Below the pieces are notes generated by a model that had not been told where the DNA came from, ran no database searches, and worked only from the letters and a program-made list of their open reading frames with translations. From Paraclostridium ghonii (GTDB lineage: Bacteria > Bacillota > Clostridia > Peptostreptococcales > Peptostreptococcaceae): 64,000 nucleotides of DNA. The stretch is taken from NCBI RefSeq assembly GCF_030815085.1, contig NZ_JAUSWG010000003.1; one strand, 5' to 3'. Positions 25,176-33,551 of this stretch are shown one piece after another. The position numbers and the translations under genes were made by a program. Numbering within the stretch: position 1 is the stretch's first letter; each line of letters opens with the position of its first letter.

Positions 25176-25300
25176 GTTTGAAATAGCTATTTTACAATTT
25201 AACTTAGAGCTTTAGAAGCAAAAAAATAACACTCATAAATCAAGAAAAGTTTAAAAATGTATTTCTAAATTTTTTATAATAATTTAAGTTAGGAGAAAAT

Positions 25301-26068
25301 ATGTATAACAATGTAAAATTTTTAAGTTTGGTTGAAGAAAGTTGTTTACTATTTAAAAAAACTACAAAGAAAATATGGATAATAGCTATGATAATTTCGG
25401 TATTATCAGGAGGATTTATAATTAATGAAACAGTAGATGATAGTTTTTATCCAGAAACAACCTATGAGGATACATCAATTCCTGAAGAAACTCTAACCTT
25501 AGGACAAGATAGTACTGTTGAAATAGTATTGATCGTTTTAGGTGTAGTTTTAATGATAGGCATAGTTTTAATAATAGGAGTATTAATTAATTCGGTATGG
25601 TATTATTTATATAAATCTATATATGAAATTTTAAATCATGAAAAAATAGAACGAGCACCTCTAGAATTAGTGGTTAAGGTAAGTAGTATCGTAGTATTAA
25701 AAATTATTTTGGGACTTATACTATTTGTAGTTCCTGGAATCATAATAGGTTTAAAATATGCACCATTAAACTATATTTTATGTAAAAACCCAGAACTTTC
25801 ATCTAAAGAAATTTTAAATAAAACAAAAGTAATGAGTGACGGGATTAAATGGAAAATATTAGTGTTTACTATATTGATAAGTCTTATAAGTGGATTAATA
25901 GTGGTATTAATATCACCAAATCTACTTGTTCCGGGTTATATTTGCCTAGATATATTTACAAGTATTTTAAAATTTATTGTATCAACAATTATGGTAGTTT
26001 TTACAGGGTTCTTTAGTATGAATTTATTTATAGCTGTAGACAACATTAAATACAAAAAATTAGAATAA
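25301..26068 (+). CDS. Multi-pass membrane protein, 255 residues
   Basis: Five or so hydrophobic helices (near residues 27-45, 75-105, 130-150, 187-210 and 218-245) with an acidic external loop (VDDSFYPETTYEDTSIPEE). A conserved-looking VVPGIIIGLKYAPLNYILCKNPELSSKEILNKTKVMSDGIKWK stretch is cited here by position 146-188 only as a feature typical of DUF975-like or glycerophosphodiesterase membrane-domain proteins, in which a PG motif precedes a helix and an amphipathic segment follows. No enzymatic domain. Ribosome binding site TTAGGAGAAA. Ended by a terminator at 26097. Confidence 0.65.
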   Translation: MYNNVKFLSLVEESCLLFKKTTKKIWIIAMIISVLSGGFIINETVDDSFYPETTYEDTSIPEETLTLGQDSTVEIVLIVLGVVLMIGIVLIIGVLINSVWYYLYKSIYEILNHEKIERAPLELVVKVSSIVVLKIILGLILFVVPGIIIGLKYAPLNYILCKNPELSSKEILNKTKVMSDGIKWKILVFTILISLISGLIVVLISPNLLVPGYICLDIFTSILKFIVSTIMVVFTGFFSMNLFIAVDNIKYKKLE

Positions 26069-26096
26069 GAAATATATTTACATAATTAAAACAAAT

Positions 26097-26138
26097 AAAA
26101 AAGCTGATTTCTTAAATAAATAGAAATTAGCTTTTTTT
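26097..26138 (+). terminator. Terminator after the membrane protein gene
   Basis: AAAAAGCTGATTTC pairs with GAAATTAGCTTTTT (one mismatch), with a T run. Confidence 0.85.
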
Positions 26139-26172
26139 GTGTGAAAAACAATAAATAAAAAATATAATAGAT

Positions 26173-26202
26173 TACCGTTTATATGTAAAGAAATACCGTT
26201 TG
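26173..26202 (+). promoter_or_regulatory. LytTR-type operator: two direct repeats 21 bp apart
   Basis: ACCGTTTAT (26174) and ACCGTTTGT (26195) both fit the published LytTR half-site pattern [TA][AC][CA]GTTN[AG][TG] at every position, and are separated by 12 bases as the family requires. They lie 70-100 bases upstream of the LytTR gene at 26273, so autoregulation is likely. Confidence 0.8.
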
Positions 26203-26272
26203 TGTAATATACATAGAGATTTTTTTCAAAAACAGCTACTATAAGATTGATAAATATTGGAGGAAGATTAAA

Positions 26273-26710
26273 TTGAAAGTAAAAATAGAAATCAACTCAT
26301 TACATAGTGAAGTTTATGTAATATTAAGGGCTAATGAAATAACTCAAGAAGTAGAAGATATCAAAAATATTTTGGAGTCTTACAATAATGTATTAATGGG
26401 ATATCGTGATGATAATACAGTTTTATTGCAATTTAATGAAATTTACCGGGTATATACTGAGAATCAAAAAGTATTTGCAATAACAAATAGTGGTAAGTAC
26501 TTATTAAAAATGAGACTTTATGAAATAGAAAGTATGTTGACAAAGCATCAGTTTATAAAAGTATCAAGGTTTGAAATTATTAATGTAATGGAAATTAAAG
26601 AGATAGAAAATTTATACAGTGGAAATATAAAGATAATATTTAAACATGGAGAAAGTACTTTTGTATCAAGACGATTTGTATCACAAATTAAAAGAAAGTT
26701 AGGAATATAG
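26273..26710 (+). CDS. Stand-alone LytTR transcriptional regulator
   Basis: A 145-residue protein: a short N-terminal region (1-45) and a LytTR DNA-binding domain (46-145) with HQFIKVSRFEIINVMEIKEI and a FVSRRFVSQIKRKLG end. It has no receiver domain. Start is TTG 26273, seven bases after GGAGGAAG. It is followed 10 bases later by a DUF3021-type membrane protein, a standard pair in Firmicutes where the membrane protein usually restrains or modulates the regulator. A consensus LytTR operator lies upstream. Confidence 0.88.
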   Translation: MKVKIEINSLHSEVYVILRANEITQEVEDIKNILESYNNVLMGYRDDNTVLLQFNEIYRVYTENQKVFAITNSGKYLLKMRLYEIESMLTKHQFIKVSRFEIINVMEIKEIENLYSGNIKIIFKHGESTFVSRRFVSQIKRKLGI

Positions 26711-26719
26711 GAGAATAGT

Positions 26720-27886
26720 ATGAAAAAATATTTTAAAAGAGGAATTTTAGGATTTTGTTTAGGAATAACATTAAGTGTAGTTATATCATTGTTAGGATCT
26801 TTAGCAGTAGGGGATTCTACATTTCATTACGTTTCAAATAAGTTGTTATTATATACAAACAATGAACTTGTTGCAGCTAGTATACAAGTAGTTTTATATG
26901 GAATAGCAGGTTTAATTCTTAGTATATCAATGTTATGTTTTGAAGCAGAGAAATGGAGTTTGCTTAAACAGGTAATTATTCATTTAAGTATTATGACGGT
27001 ATTAATGTTAATTATATTTTTATTAACATCATTATCAATATTAACTTATATTATAATACTGATTTTTTTATACTTTATGATTTGGAATATACAGTATTTG
27101 ATTTACAAATATAAAGTACAAGAAATAAATAAGGCATTAAAAAAAATAAATGGAGAAGATACTAATATTACAAATAGTTACTGTAGAAAAATCAATAAAA
27201 GTTTATTGATTTTATTAACTACATATCTAATAGTAATAGTAATGTTTGTTATATATGATTTTTTACAAATTCGTTTACCTATGAATTTAAAATATATAAT
27301 ACTATTAATAACAAGTATAGTTATGATAATAGAAAGTGTAAATATTATTAAATCGAAGAATGAAGGTAGTTCTATATCTAAGGCAATATGCCCTGTAGTT
27401 TCAATGGTGCTATTATTATTAGTTTTAGTAATTAATTATAATGGGTTCATTGAAACTTGTAAGGAGTATAATATACCATCAACAAATTTAAGTGAAGTTT
27501 GCATAGATGGATTAAAAGTAGGAGATAGTTTAGAAAAATTTGATATTAACAAATATACAGCTACTGATATGTACGATGATGATGATTATAATTTTGTATC
27601 TGAAGAAATTAGGATATTTGATAAAAGTAATAAAATCAATAAAATTCATGGAGAAGGTAGCAAGGTTGATATAAGTATTGACGGAGAAAAAAATATAAAA
27701 AACTTAGATGATGTAGTATCTAAGTTAGGAAATAATTATGTTAAAGCTGATGAGGATAATGAACAATTATTAAAGAAATATACTTATATAGATAGGTCAA
27801 ATAAAATAAAATTAAGTTTTATTTATCAGGACATTAGTGGAAGTAAAAATAAGATAGAGTATGTAGTTATGAGTAAAAGAGGTTAA
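26720..27886 (+). CDS. DUF3021-like membrane protein with extra C-terminal domain
   Basis: A 388-residue protein. Residues 1-135 give four membrane helices in the DUF3021 pattern found next to LytTR regulators. A linker (136-155) is followed by three more helices (164-190, 194-210, 224-242) and then a soluble C-terminal region of about 140 residues, rich in charged residues (CIDGLKVGDSLEKFDINKYT near 258). Ordinary DUF3021 proteins have about 130-150 residues, so this is a fused or extended form that could sense something outside the cell and pass it to the LytTR protein encoded upstream. Ribosome binding site AGGAGAATAGT. Confidence 0.7.
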   Translation: MKKYFKRGILGFCLGITLSVVISLLGSLAVGDSTFHYVSNKLLLYTNNELVAASIQVVLYGIAGLILSISMLCFEAEKWSLLKQVIIHLSIMTVLMLIIFLLTSLSILTYIIILIFLYFMIWNIQYLIYKYKVQEINKALKKINGEDTNITNSYCRKINKSLLILLTTYLIVIVMFVIYDFLQIRLPMNLKYIILLITSIVMIIESVNIIKSKNEGSSISKAICPVVSMVLLLLVLVINYNGFIETCKEYNIPSTNLSEVCIDGLKVGDSLEKFDINKYTATDMYDDDDYNFVSEEIRIFDKSNKINKIHGEGSKVDISIDGEKNIKNLDDVVSKLGNNYVKADEDNEQLLKKYTYIDRSNKIKLSFIYQDISGSKNKIEYVVMSKRG

Positions 27887-28109
27887 ATATATTTAGAGTA
27901 AAAGTTAGTAAAAATACAATCTTCAAATATATTTTTAGGACCATTAGTACTTATAATATGGTAGAGTTGAAAATATAGCTATAAAACTTGGAATATATAG
28001 ATTTAAGGCTTTATTTAAATAACTACCCAACACTATAAAACGATAAATAAAATAGAGTTAACCATAAATGGATTCAATATAATTACATTAAATGGGGGTA
28101 ATATCAGTT

Positions 28110-28670
28110 ATGAGAAAGTGTCTATTGATTAGTTTTTGTTTAATTATATTTTCAATATTTTTGATAGGATGTGATACTAATACAAATAAAAATAAACTTA
28201 AGTTAATTAGAAATCATGATACTGAAAGAAGCATTCTTGGAATGGGATTAGATTATGATATTGAAAATATAAAAAAAGGTAAATACGAGGTTAATTTTTA
28301 TGCTCAGGAATATAAAAAAGGTGAATTTGTAAAAGAACACAGATTATATAACTTAACTTTAAATATAGATAGTAAAAATAAAAAAGTGCCAGTAAGCATA
28401 TATCAAGAATCTAAAAATATAAACCTTTTTATTGATGAAAACTCTCAAGATATAACATTGGATTTTTTTGAAGATTCAGGTATGGGGATTGCATTATCAG
28501 GAATAGAAGTAGAAAAGAAATTAAAGTTGAATAAAGACGTACCTGTTGCTATATATAGTATTGAGGGTGATGATAATTCGGTATCTATCGTAGACATAGA
28601 GGGAGATTATGAATTAGGCTCAAATGAAAAAGATTTAGTTATATTTATGAAAATTACACAAAACAACTAA
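28110..28670 (+). CDS. Lipoprotein, 186 residues
   Basis: Starts at ATG 28110, because GGGGGTAA precedes it and the product then begins MRKCLLISFCLIIFSIFLIGC, a lipoprotein signal with lipobox LIGC; an in-frame ATG at 28092 has no ribosome binding site and lies before the signal. The mature part (22-186) is strand-rich and charged, without a motif I know (GKYEVNFYAQEYKKGEFVKE near 57). It resembles small beta-sandwich lipoproteins of unknown role in clostridia. The preceding 200 bases (27887-28090) hold nothing clear. It ends at a terminator. Confidence 0.7.
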   Translation: MRKCLLISFCLIIFSIFLIGCDTNTNKNKLKLIRNHDTERSILGMGLDYDIENIKKGKYEVNFYAQEYKKGEFVKEHRLYNLTLNIDSKNKKVPVSIYQESKNINLFIDENSQDITLDFFEDSGMGIALSGIEVEKKLKLNKDVPVAIYSIEGDDNSVSIVDIEGDYELGSNEKDLVIFMKITQNN

Positions 28671-28702
28671 TACTTAAAAACACATTTAAAGATAACTAGT
28701 AA

Positions 28703-28744
28703 AAAAGCCCTTACAATCCATTTATTTGGATTATAAGGGCTTTA
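28703..28744 (+). terminator. Terminator after the lipoprotein gene
   Basis: AAAGCCCTTACAATCCA pairs with TTGGATTATAAGGGCTTT with a few mismatches; the T run is short. Confidence 0.75.
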
Positions 28745-28844
28745 ACTTTATGTAAAGCTACAGTTTTTGACTTGTAATTTAAATATTTTTTATATATGTC
28801 ATAGAGCATATAAATATGTTCATCAAATTATATGTTTTTGTGAA

Positions 28845-28886
28845 CATAAAAAATAGAGTAATTATTTCATTATTATTACTCTATTT
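28845..28886 (-). terminator. Terminator of the acetyltransferase gene
   Basis: On the minus strand AAATAGAGTAAT pairs with ATTACTCTATTT and is followed by further T. It lies 33 bases after the stop of the gene at 28919. Confidence 0.85.
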
Positions 28887-28918
28887 ATAGTTATTTAATT
28901 ATACTACAATTAGTATTA

Positions 28919-29365
28919 TTATTTTAATTTCATATGAAGTATAGGGAATGGGTTACCTTGTTCATCAAACTCAGATTTTTTAAAAACTTCAAATCCAAGG
29001 TGTTTATAAAAGCCTAATGCTTGTGGATTTTGCTCATTTACATCCACATAATTTACGTTTAACATTTCTATTGCATATTCTACAAGTATTTTTCCAATTC
29101 CATTTCCTCTACTTGCATTACTTACAAATAACATTTCAATTTTAAAATCATGTATTCCTATAAAAGCTTTTATAATACCTTTTGTGTCTCTTACACATAA
29201 AAGATTACTAACATATTTAGTACCTTCTTTGACTTTAGGCTTTATTGATATTATATCTTCTTCACTTAAAAAGTCATGCGTTACCCTTACTGATGATTCC
29301 CATGTATCTAGTATTTCTTTCATATCTTTATTATTAATAGTATTTAAGTTTTCAATTTTTATCAT
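28919..29365 (-). CDS. GNAT family N-acetyltransferase
   Basis: A 148-residue acetyl-CoA-dependent acetyltransferase. The acetyl-CoA loop is NASRGNGIGKILVEYAI (near residue 81, R/Q-x-x-G-x-G/A motif) and the C-terminal strand-helix YVDVNEQNPQALGFYKHLGFEVF fits the family. Substrate unknown. GGAGGAATT precedes the ATG on the minus strand. It is a monocistronic gene ended by a clear terminator, with no functional link to its neighbours. Confidence 0.88.
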   Translation of the reverse strand: MIKIENLNTINNKDMKEILDTWESSVRVTHDFLSEEDIISIKPKVKEGTKYVSNLLCVRDTKGIIKAFIGIHDFKIEMLFVSNASRGNGIGKILVEYAIEMLNVNYVDVNEQNPQALGFYKHLGFEVFKKSEFDEQGNPFPILHMKLK

Positions 29366-29572
29366 TTAACAATTCCTCCTAAGTAAGTATATCCATTAAT
29401 ATTATATTTTAAAAATGATTTAAAAAGTTTATTAAGAACATTTCTGTATTAACTATAAACAATTAAATTTATTTATTTTTATATGTATATAATATTCTCC
29501 TAATACTACTTTCAGATAAAAAATAATCTGTTGACAATTGTTTAACAGATGTTTTTAGGAACAGTGCTTTTA

Positions 29573-29800
29573 TTAAATAAAATTTCCTAAAATAAAAGAA
29601 ATTACTATGATTATGCTAGATATCCAAAATGCTAAATTTACGATTATATTTCTACTTTTTGATTTACTTCTTAAAATACAAGAAACCATAAATATAATTC
29701 CTAAAATACCTGTAATTGTATAGGCGTCTCCTAAATATATAGAGTACATAGTAGATAAAGTTATAATAAACAGCAAAATATATTGAATCATAATCGCCAA
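29573..29800 (-). CDS. Small membrane protein, about 75 residues
   Basis: Three hydrophobic helices (IQYILLFIITLSTMYSIYL, a second near 28-42 and a third near 55-73) with a basic loop RSKSKSRN between the last two. Start is uncertain: AAAGGAGG lies nine bases before a TTG at 29800, whereas the first in-frame ATG (29839) has no ribosome binding site and would put AGGAGG inside the gene. No family recognised. The sequence between this gene and 29366 contains only a weak ATCTGTT/AACAGAT hairpin. Confidence 0.55.
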   Translation of the reverse strand: MAIMIQYILLFIITLSTMYSIYLGDAYTITGILGIIFMVSCILRSKSKSRNIIVNLAFWISSIIIVISFILGNFI

Positions 29801-29999
29801 TACTTCCATCCTCCTTTTTTGATATGAGTGCTTATTCATTTAATTATATTAAAACTTAAAGTTTAATAATTGTCCAATAAAACAACTGTTTTTTTTGAAA
29901 ACTTTAAAAGTCACTAATTTCAAATATCATTAAATACATTAAACCCTTGGAATTACTGGGTTTATTTTGCTATAATGTTGATTAAAAAGGAGATAGAGA

Positions 30000-30182
30000 A
30001 TGAAACAATTCGAATATAAATTTATACAGTTATATGGTCAAGATGGTATTAATAAAAAATCAGCAAGTAAAAATAGAACAGAAGCACTAGAAGAACTTTT
30101 CAATCCATTAGGTAAGGAAGGCTGGGAATTAGTCCATATACATTTAATGGAAGGTTTAGCTGTTTTTAAAAGAGAAGTTTAA
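30000..30182 (+). CDS. DUF4177 domain protein
   Basis: A 60-residue protein matching DUF4177 over its whole length: an N-terminal strand (FEYKFIQLYG), a helix (RTEALEELFNPLGKEGWELVHIH) with the conserved LG..GWELV motif, and a final strand. The family is small, soluble and of unknown function, often next to membrane or zinc-ribbon proteins. It is preceded by an extended -10 promoter (TGCTATAAT near 29978) and an AAGGAGATAGAGA ribosome binding site. Confidence 0.85.
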   Translation: MKQFEYKFIQLYGQDGINKKSASKNRTEALEELFNPLGKEGWELVHIHLMEGLAVFKREV

Positions 30183-30258
30183 ACTAATCTTTAAAAACAC
30201 AGTTAAAAGAAATCTAGCAAAAAATATGTTAGAATCCATTTATTTTAAATAGATATAT

Positions 30259-30316
30259 AAGAAATAGGAGTGTATCAGTTGAAAGAAAAATTTCAATAGA
30301 TACACTCCTATTTCTT
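30259..30316. terminator. 18-bp perfect inverted repeat, copy 1 (terminator-like)
   Basis: AAGAAATAGGAGTGTATC and GATACACTCCTATTTCTT form a perfect 18-bp stem around a 22-base loop. The same element recurs at 33018-33068 at the 3' end of a yvrJ-type gene, so it travels with that gene. Confidence 0.8.
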
Positions 30317-30463
30317 ATTATTCAATTCATAAATATTATTACTAAGTAAATTTATACTAGTACTCAAATTTACAAGCTTATCCTCTATTCAAATCAACAA
30401 ATACATGGTAACTATGGCATAAAATCCTAAATTTGACACTAGAGTCATTAAATCTAGTTCAAT
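30308..30463 (-). pseudogene. Broken YvrJ family gene
   Basis: The reverse strand is collinear with the intact 51-residue YvrJ gene at 33062-33217 over exactly the same length, but codon 25 (Arg in the intact copy) is TGA and the GTG start has been lost by a small deletion that moves GGAGG to within one base of the coding sequence. The 3' hairpin is kept. The DUF2922 and DUF1659 partners are absent. This is a degenerate second copy. Confidence 0.85.
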
Positions 30464-30518
30464 GCCTCCAATTAATCTTTGGAATTTATTAGAACGCCAT
30501 TCATAAGCTCAAAAACAA

Positions 30519-30650
30519 GTTCTATATAATAATATAAATTTACCTTTAGGTTTAAAATTTATAGAAGATATGGGAGATAATACAGACTTTGAAAAAATGA
30601 AACAAGAAGATATAGCTCATAAGAAAGAAAAAGCTGGGGAAGATTTATAA
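30519..30650 (+). pseudogene. C-terminal fragment related to the 105-residue gene at 34850
   Basis: Codons 30519-30600 read VLYNNINLPLGLKFIEDMGDN and onward, matching the end of the gene at 34850 (VLDNNINLLLGLKFIEDVGDN) in frame; the tail (QEDIAHKKE) matches non-coding sequence at about 35237-35265 downstream of that gene. So the fragment was copied together with its flank and has an internal deletion. The N-terminal half is missing. Confidence 0.75.
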
Positions 30651-30752
30651 TTAGGAATTTGGATAGGAATATTAAAGTGTGGGGTTTAATGCGTTATAAA
30701 AATAGTTTATAATGATTAAAACACGTACAAAATAAATAAGGAGGCGAAGGTT

Positions 30753-31583
30753 ATGCTAGAAGGATTATTAGATCCTAAAATTGATTTTGTATTCAAACAA
30801 ATATTTGGTTCAAGTAAGCATCCAGAAGTACTTATTTCATTTTTAAATGCGACATTAAAGCCTATATTTCCTATAAAAAGTGTACAGTTTGAAAACACAG
30901 ACTTAGAAAAACAATTTATAAAAGATAAGTTTTCAAGATTAGATGTAAAAGCAACTACAAGTAATGGAGAAATTATAAATATAGAAATACAATTGAAAAA
31001 TGAATACAACATGATTAAAAGAAGTCTATACTATTGGGGAAAACTTTATGAGGAGCAACTAGGAGAGGGAGATGATTATGCAGAGCTAAAAAGGACAGTC
31101 TGCATAAATATACTTAATTTTAAATATTTGAAAAATGATAGATTTCACAACGCATACAGATTAAAAGAGGTACAAACGAATGAAGAATTAACAGATGTAT
31201 GTGAAATTCACTTTATAGAAATCTCAAAGTTAGAAGATAATAGTGATGAAAAAGATATGTTAGTAGCATGGACAAAGTTTTTGAAAAACCCAGAAAGTGA
31301 AGATGTAAGAAAATTAGAGATGAATATCGAAGAAATACGACAAGCAAAAGATGAATTAATTAGGCTTAGTGCAGATAAAGAACAACGAAGACTTTATGAA
31401 ATAAGAGCTAAAATGATAAAAGATGAAAATAGCGCACTTAACAAAGCAAAAGAAGAAGGAATAAAAGAAGGAATAAAAGAAGGTGTATATAAAGTAGCAA
31501 AAAGTTTAAAAGAAGCAGGAGTAGCAATAGAAATTATAGAAAATACTACAGGACTTAATAAACAAGAAATAGAAAATTTATAA
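30753..31583 (+). CDS. Rpn family nuclease/putative transposase (PD-(D/E)XK)
   Basis: A 276-residue protein of the Rpn/PDDEXK_2 family. The N-terminal nuclease domain starts LLDPKIDFVFKQIFG and carries Asp64 (RLDVKA) and Glu78-x-Gln80 (NIEIQLK), the catalytic D...ExQ. The C-terminal region is helical and charged with an EGIKEGIKEG repeat near residue 238, where length varies among family members. Rpn proteins cut DNA and some act in phage defence or recombination. AAGGAGGCGAAGGTT precedes the ATG. A distant relative, not a close copy, of the Rpn genes at 35329 and 56198. Confidence 0.88.
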   Translation: MLEGLLDPKIDFVFKQIFGSSKHPEVLISFLNATLKPIFPIKSVQFENTDLEKQFIKDKFSRLDVKATTSNGEIINIEIQLKNEYNMIKRSLYYWGKLYEEQLGEGDDYAELKRTVCINILNFKYLKNDRFHNAYRLKEVQTNEELTDVCEIHFIEISKLEDNSDEKDMLVAWTKFLKNPESEDVRKLEMNIEEIRQAKDELIRLSADKEQRRLYEIRAKMIKDENSALNKAKEEGIKEGIKEGVYKVAKSLKEAGVAIEIIENTTGLNKQEIENL

Positions 31584-31658
31584 AGCAGTTTTTATATATT
31601 GAAAAATGTTGATTAATTAAAATACAAAACTACTAGAGAGTAAATTTTACTTTCTAGT

Positions 31659-31763
31659 AGAGTGTGTAAAATAAAATGTGTACCTCCTATTTTGGTAATT
31701 AGATTAATATCTTGATGATCACCATTTTTTAGGAGAATACACATTTTATTTTACAGACCCTTT
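31659..31763. mobile_element. Short inverted-repeat element, MITE-like
   Basis: About 105 bp with terminal inverted repeats: GTGTAAAATAAAATGTGTA on the left and TACACATTTTATTTTACAGA on the right (17 bp perfect, about 26 of 31 overall). The interior of about 45 bp codes for nothing. This looks like a non-autonomous derivative of a transposon, possibly IS256-like, with no transposase in the window. A CTACTAGA/TCTAGTAG hairpin precedes it at 31631. Confidence 0.65.
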
Positions 31764-31804
31764 GTTTTAATTAAGCAAACAGTATACTCATTTTAATTAT
31801 AGTT

Positions 31805-32719
31805 TTAATTTTTTATAGCTAAACAATAATTTACGTTATCAAAAGCTATTATAGGATGTTTTGGATTTGATTTATTATGTTTTTTGAAATACTGATTTGT
31901 TATTTCATTTGGTGTTAAATGCTCATAAATCAAGAAATTACTATCAGCTAACATCTTCTCCAATTCTAAATAAGAATAACTAGCAAGTCTTTCTTTGTTT
32001 ACTGTATCAATCATAGAGGCTTGTTTTTTTGATCGCTCTCCAGCTTTTGGAGTATATGTATATTCATCGGGATAATCAAAAACAATACTACTTCCTTTTG
32101 GGACGATGCTTGAAATAGTATTAATTGTTTCAGCAAAAGCCTGTTTAGATAAATAATAGCTTATTCCAAGCAAACTGCAAAAACTTATTTTATTTTGATT
32201 AAATTCTGAGCAGGCAATTAAATTATTTTTCCAGTTGTGTTTTGTAAAATCTACAGATACATAACAAAGATTGTCAGGGTTTTTAGGTATTATTGATTGG
32301 ATACGCTTTTGTTTATCAGACCCAGTAACAGGATGATCAAGTTCAAATATTTTAATTTTTGATGCCCAGTCAGGCTGGCGATATGCAAATGTATCATATC
32401 CAGCAGCAAAAACCATATATTGATTTGCACCAATTCTAACTGCATTTTCAAGTGCTTTTTCTGCAAATGCAGCTCTCCCAAGTGGCGATGGAGATAATTG
32501 ATTATCTACAACCCACCTTAAGGCTTCTTCCTGTGTACCTTTAAATGATGGATTAAAGAAACTAATTCCTTTTGACATATGATTTGAAATTTGTTCATAT
32601 TCACTCGGAGTTAAAATATCTTTTGCTAAATAATCATCAAATACTTTCTCTGTATTTTGTACAGAATGATATGCTCTTGAAAATGCACTTACCAATGCAG
32701 TCATACTTTTTTCTTCCAT
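31805..32719 (-). CDS. Class I SAM-dependent methyltransferase, LCM/TIGR00027-like
   Basis: A 304-residue protein of the leucine carboxyl methyltransferase-like group. The SAM-binding motif is QYMVFAAGYDTFAYR (near residue 98), followed by the acidic strand end KIKIFELDHPVT and FCSLLGISYYLSKQAF. Family members methylate carboxyl or hydroxyl groups of small molecules or peptides; the substrate here is unknown. It stands alone on the minus strand behind GAGGTGATAATTTT. It is 18 kb from the thiopeptide genes, so a role as tailoring enzyme cannot be argued from position. Confidence 0.82.
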   Translation of the reverse strand: MEEKSMTALVSAFSRAYHSVQNTEKVFDDYLAKDILTPSEYEQISNHMSKGISFFNPSFKGTQEEALRWVVDNQLSPSPLGRAAFAEKALENAVRIGANQYMVFAAGYDTFAYRQPDWASKIKIFELDHPVTGSDKQKRIQSIIPKNPDNLCYVSVDFTKHNWKNNLIACSEFNQNKISFCSLLGISYYLSKQAFAETINTISSIVPKGSSIVFDYPDEYTYTPKAGERSKKQASMIDTVNKERLASYSYLELEKMLADSNFLIYEHLTPNEITNQYFKKHNKSNPKHPIIAFDNVNYCLAIKN

Positions 32720-32823
32720 AAAATTATCACCTCTAATAAATAGTAACGTTTAATTTCTAACAGTACAACACTTGAAAAATCCACCATTTTATGGTATTAT
32801 AAAGGTATAAAATATGAAAAATT

Positions 32824-32862
32824 AAAATAGTCATCACCTATAAGGGGGATGACTATTTTTTA
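32824..32862 (+). terminator. Hairpin with T run between the methyltransferase and YvrJ genes
   Basis: AAAATAGTCATC pairs with GATGACTATTTT, followed by T. No plus-strand gene ends here, so it may end an unseen RNA. Otherwise 32720-33061 holds no gene I can support. Confidence 0.65.
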
Positions 32863-33017
32863 TGTAGTAGCTCCTTTTTATACGAAAAAATTTCAAAATA
32901 AAACAGATATTTTCAGATATATTAAAAGAACTATATATTTAAAATCATATTTAAGGATATATATTAAAAATTACATTAAATATTCATTTATAAAGTGGAA
33001 CTTCAAGAAGATATATA

Positions 33018-33068
33018 GAAATAGGAGTGTATCATTTGAAAAAAATTCAATAGATACACTCCTATTTC
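33018..33068 (-). terminator. 16-bp inverted repeat, copy 2, terminator of the DUF1659-DUF2922-YvrJ operon
   Basis: GAAATAGGAGTGTATC and GATACACTCCTATTTC form a perfect stem that begins at the stop codon of the YvrJ gene. On the minus strand it is followed by TATATAT. Same element as at 30259. Confidence 0.75.
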
Positions 33069-33217
33069 TTCTTATTCAATTCATAAATATTATTACTAAG
33101 TGAATTTATACTAGTACTCAAATTTTCAAGCTTACCCTCTATCCTAATTAACAAATACATTGTAACTATGGCAGGAAATCCTAAATTTGACACTAGCGCC
33201 ATTAAATCTAGTTCCAC
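33062..33217 (-). CDS. YvrJ family protein
   Basis: A 51-residue protein starting with GTG at 33217, seven bases after GGAGGAA. It has one hydrophobic helix (ALVSNLGFPAIVTMYLLIRIEGKLENL) with the G-F-P-A/I and LLxRIExK pattern of YvrJ, a short membrane protein family of unknown function. In Firmicutes YvrJ genes typically follow DUF2922 and DUF1659 genes, exactly as here, forming a three-gene minus-strand operon. A damaged second copy is at 30308-30463. Confidence 0.88.
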   Translation of the reverse strand: MELDLMALVSNLGFPAIVTMYLLIRIEGKLENLSTSINSLSNNIYELNKKK

Positions 33218-33293
33218 TAATCTATTCCTCCAATTAATCTTTAAAATTTATTAGAACGCCTCTCATAAGCTCAAAGAGACGTTCTACGTATTA

Positions 33294-33527
33294 CTACATA
33301 ACTAAGTCATATCCAGTAGTTGCAGTTTGAACCACTTTTGCTTCTAGAGCTGATTCTAGTTCTTCTCCAAATTTAGGAGCAAATATGTTTTTTGCAACTA
33401 TTTGATCCATAGCATCTTTTATTTCGGCTTCAGTTATATCTTCTCTAGGATCAGATACAAATAAGCTTACCTTTCTTCCAAGTGTTGTAGAAAAAACCAT
33501 TAATAATCTAGTTTCTATATTTCTCAT
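33294..33527 (-). CDS. DUF2922 family protein
   Basis: A 77-residue soluble protein (RLLMVFSTTLGRKVSLFVSDPREDITEAEIKDAMDQIV) matching DUF2922: strand, strand, 'D.r.dit..ei..aM..ii', and a final GYDLVM. Function unknown; the family is always paired with DUF1659. AAAGGGGATT precedes the ATG. It lies 24 bases after the DUF1659 gene and upstream of YvrJ in one operon. Confidence 0.9.
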   Translation of the reverse strand: MRNIETRLLMVFSTTLGRKVSLFVSDPREDITEAEIKDAMDQIVAKNIFAPKFGEELESALEAKVVQTATTGYDLVM

Positions 33528-33551
33528 TTTTTAATCCCCTTTCTTTTAAAA

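Noticed and set aside
30000..30182. DUF4177 protein as antitoxin to a neighbouring toxin.
   Set aside because: The neighbouring genes are remnants or unrelated, and the family is not known for such a role.
31805..32719. Methyltransferase as thiopeptide tailoring or ribosome-protection enzyme.
   Set aside because: It is of the LCM-like small-molecule type, not an rRNA methyltransferase, and is 18 kb from the cluster on the other strand.
32849..33103. Plus-strand 84-codon ORF.
   Set aside because: It has no ribosome binding site, runs through a terminator hairpin and overlaps the YvrJ gene on the other strand; the peptide is a low-complexity Lys/Tyr/Ile mix.
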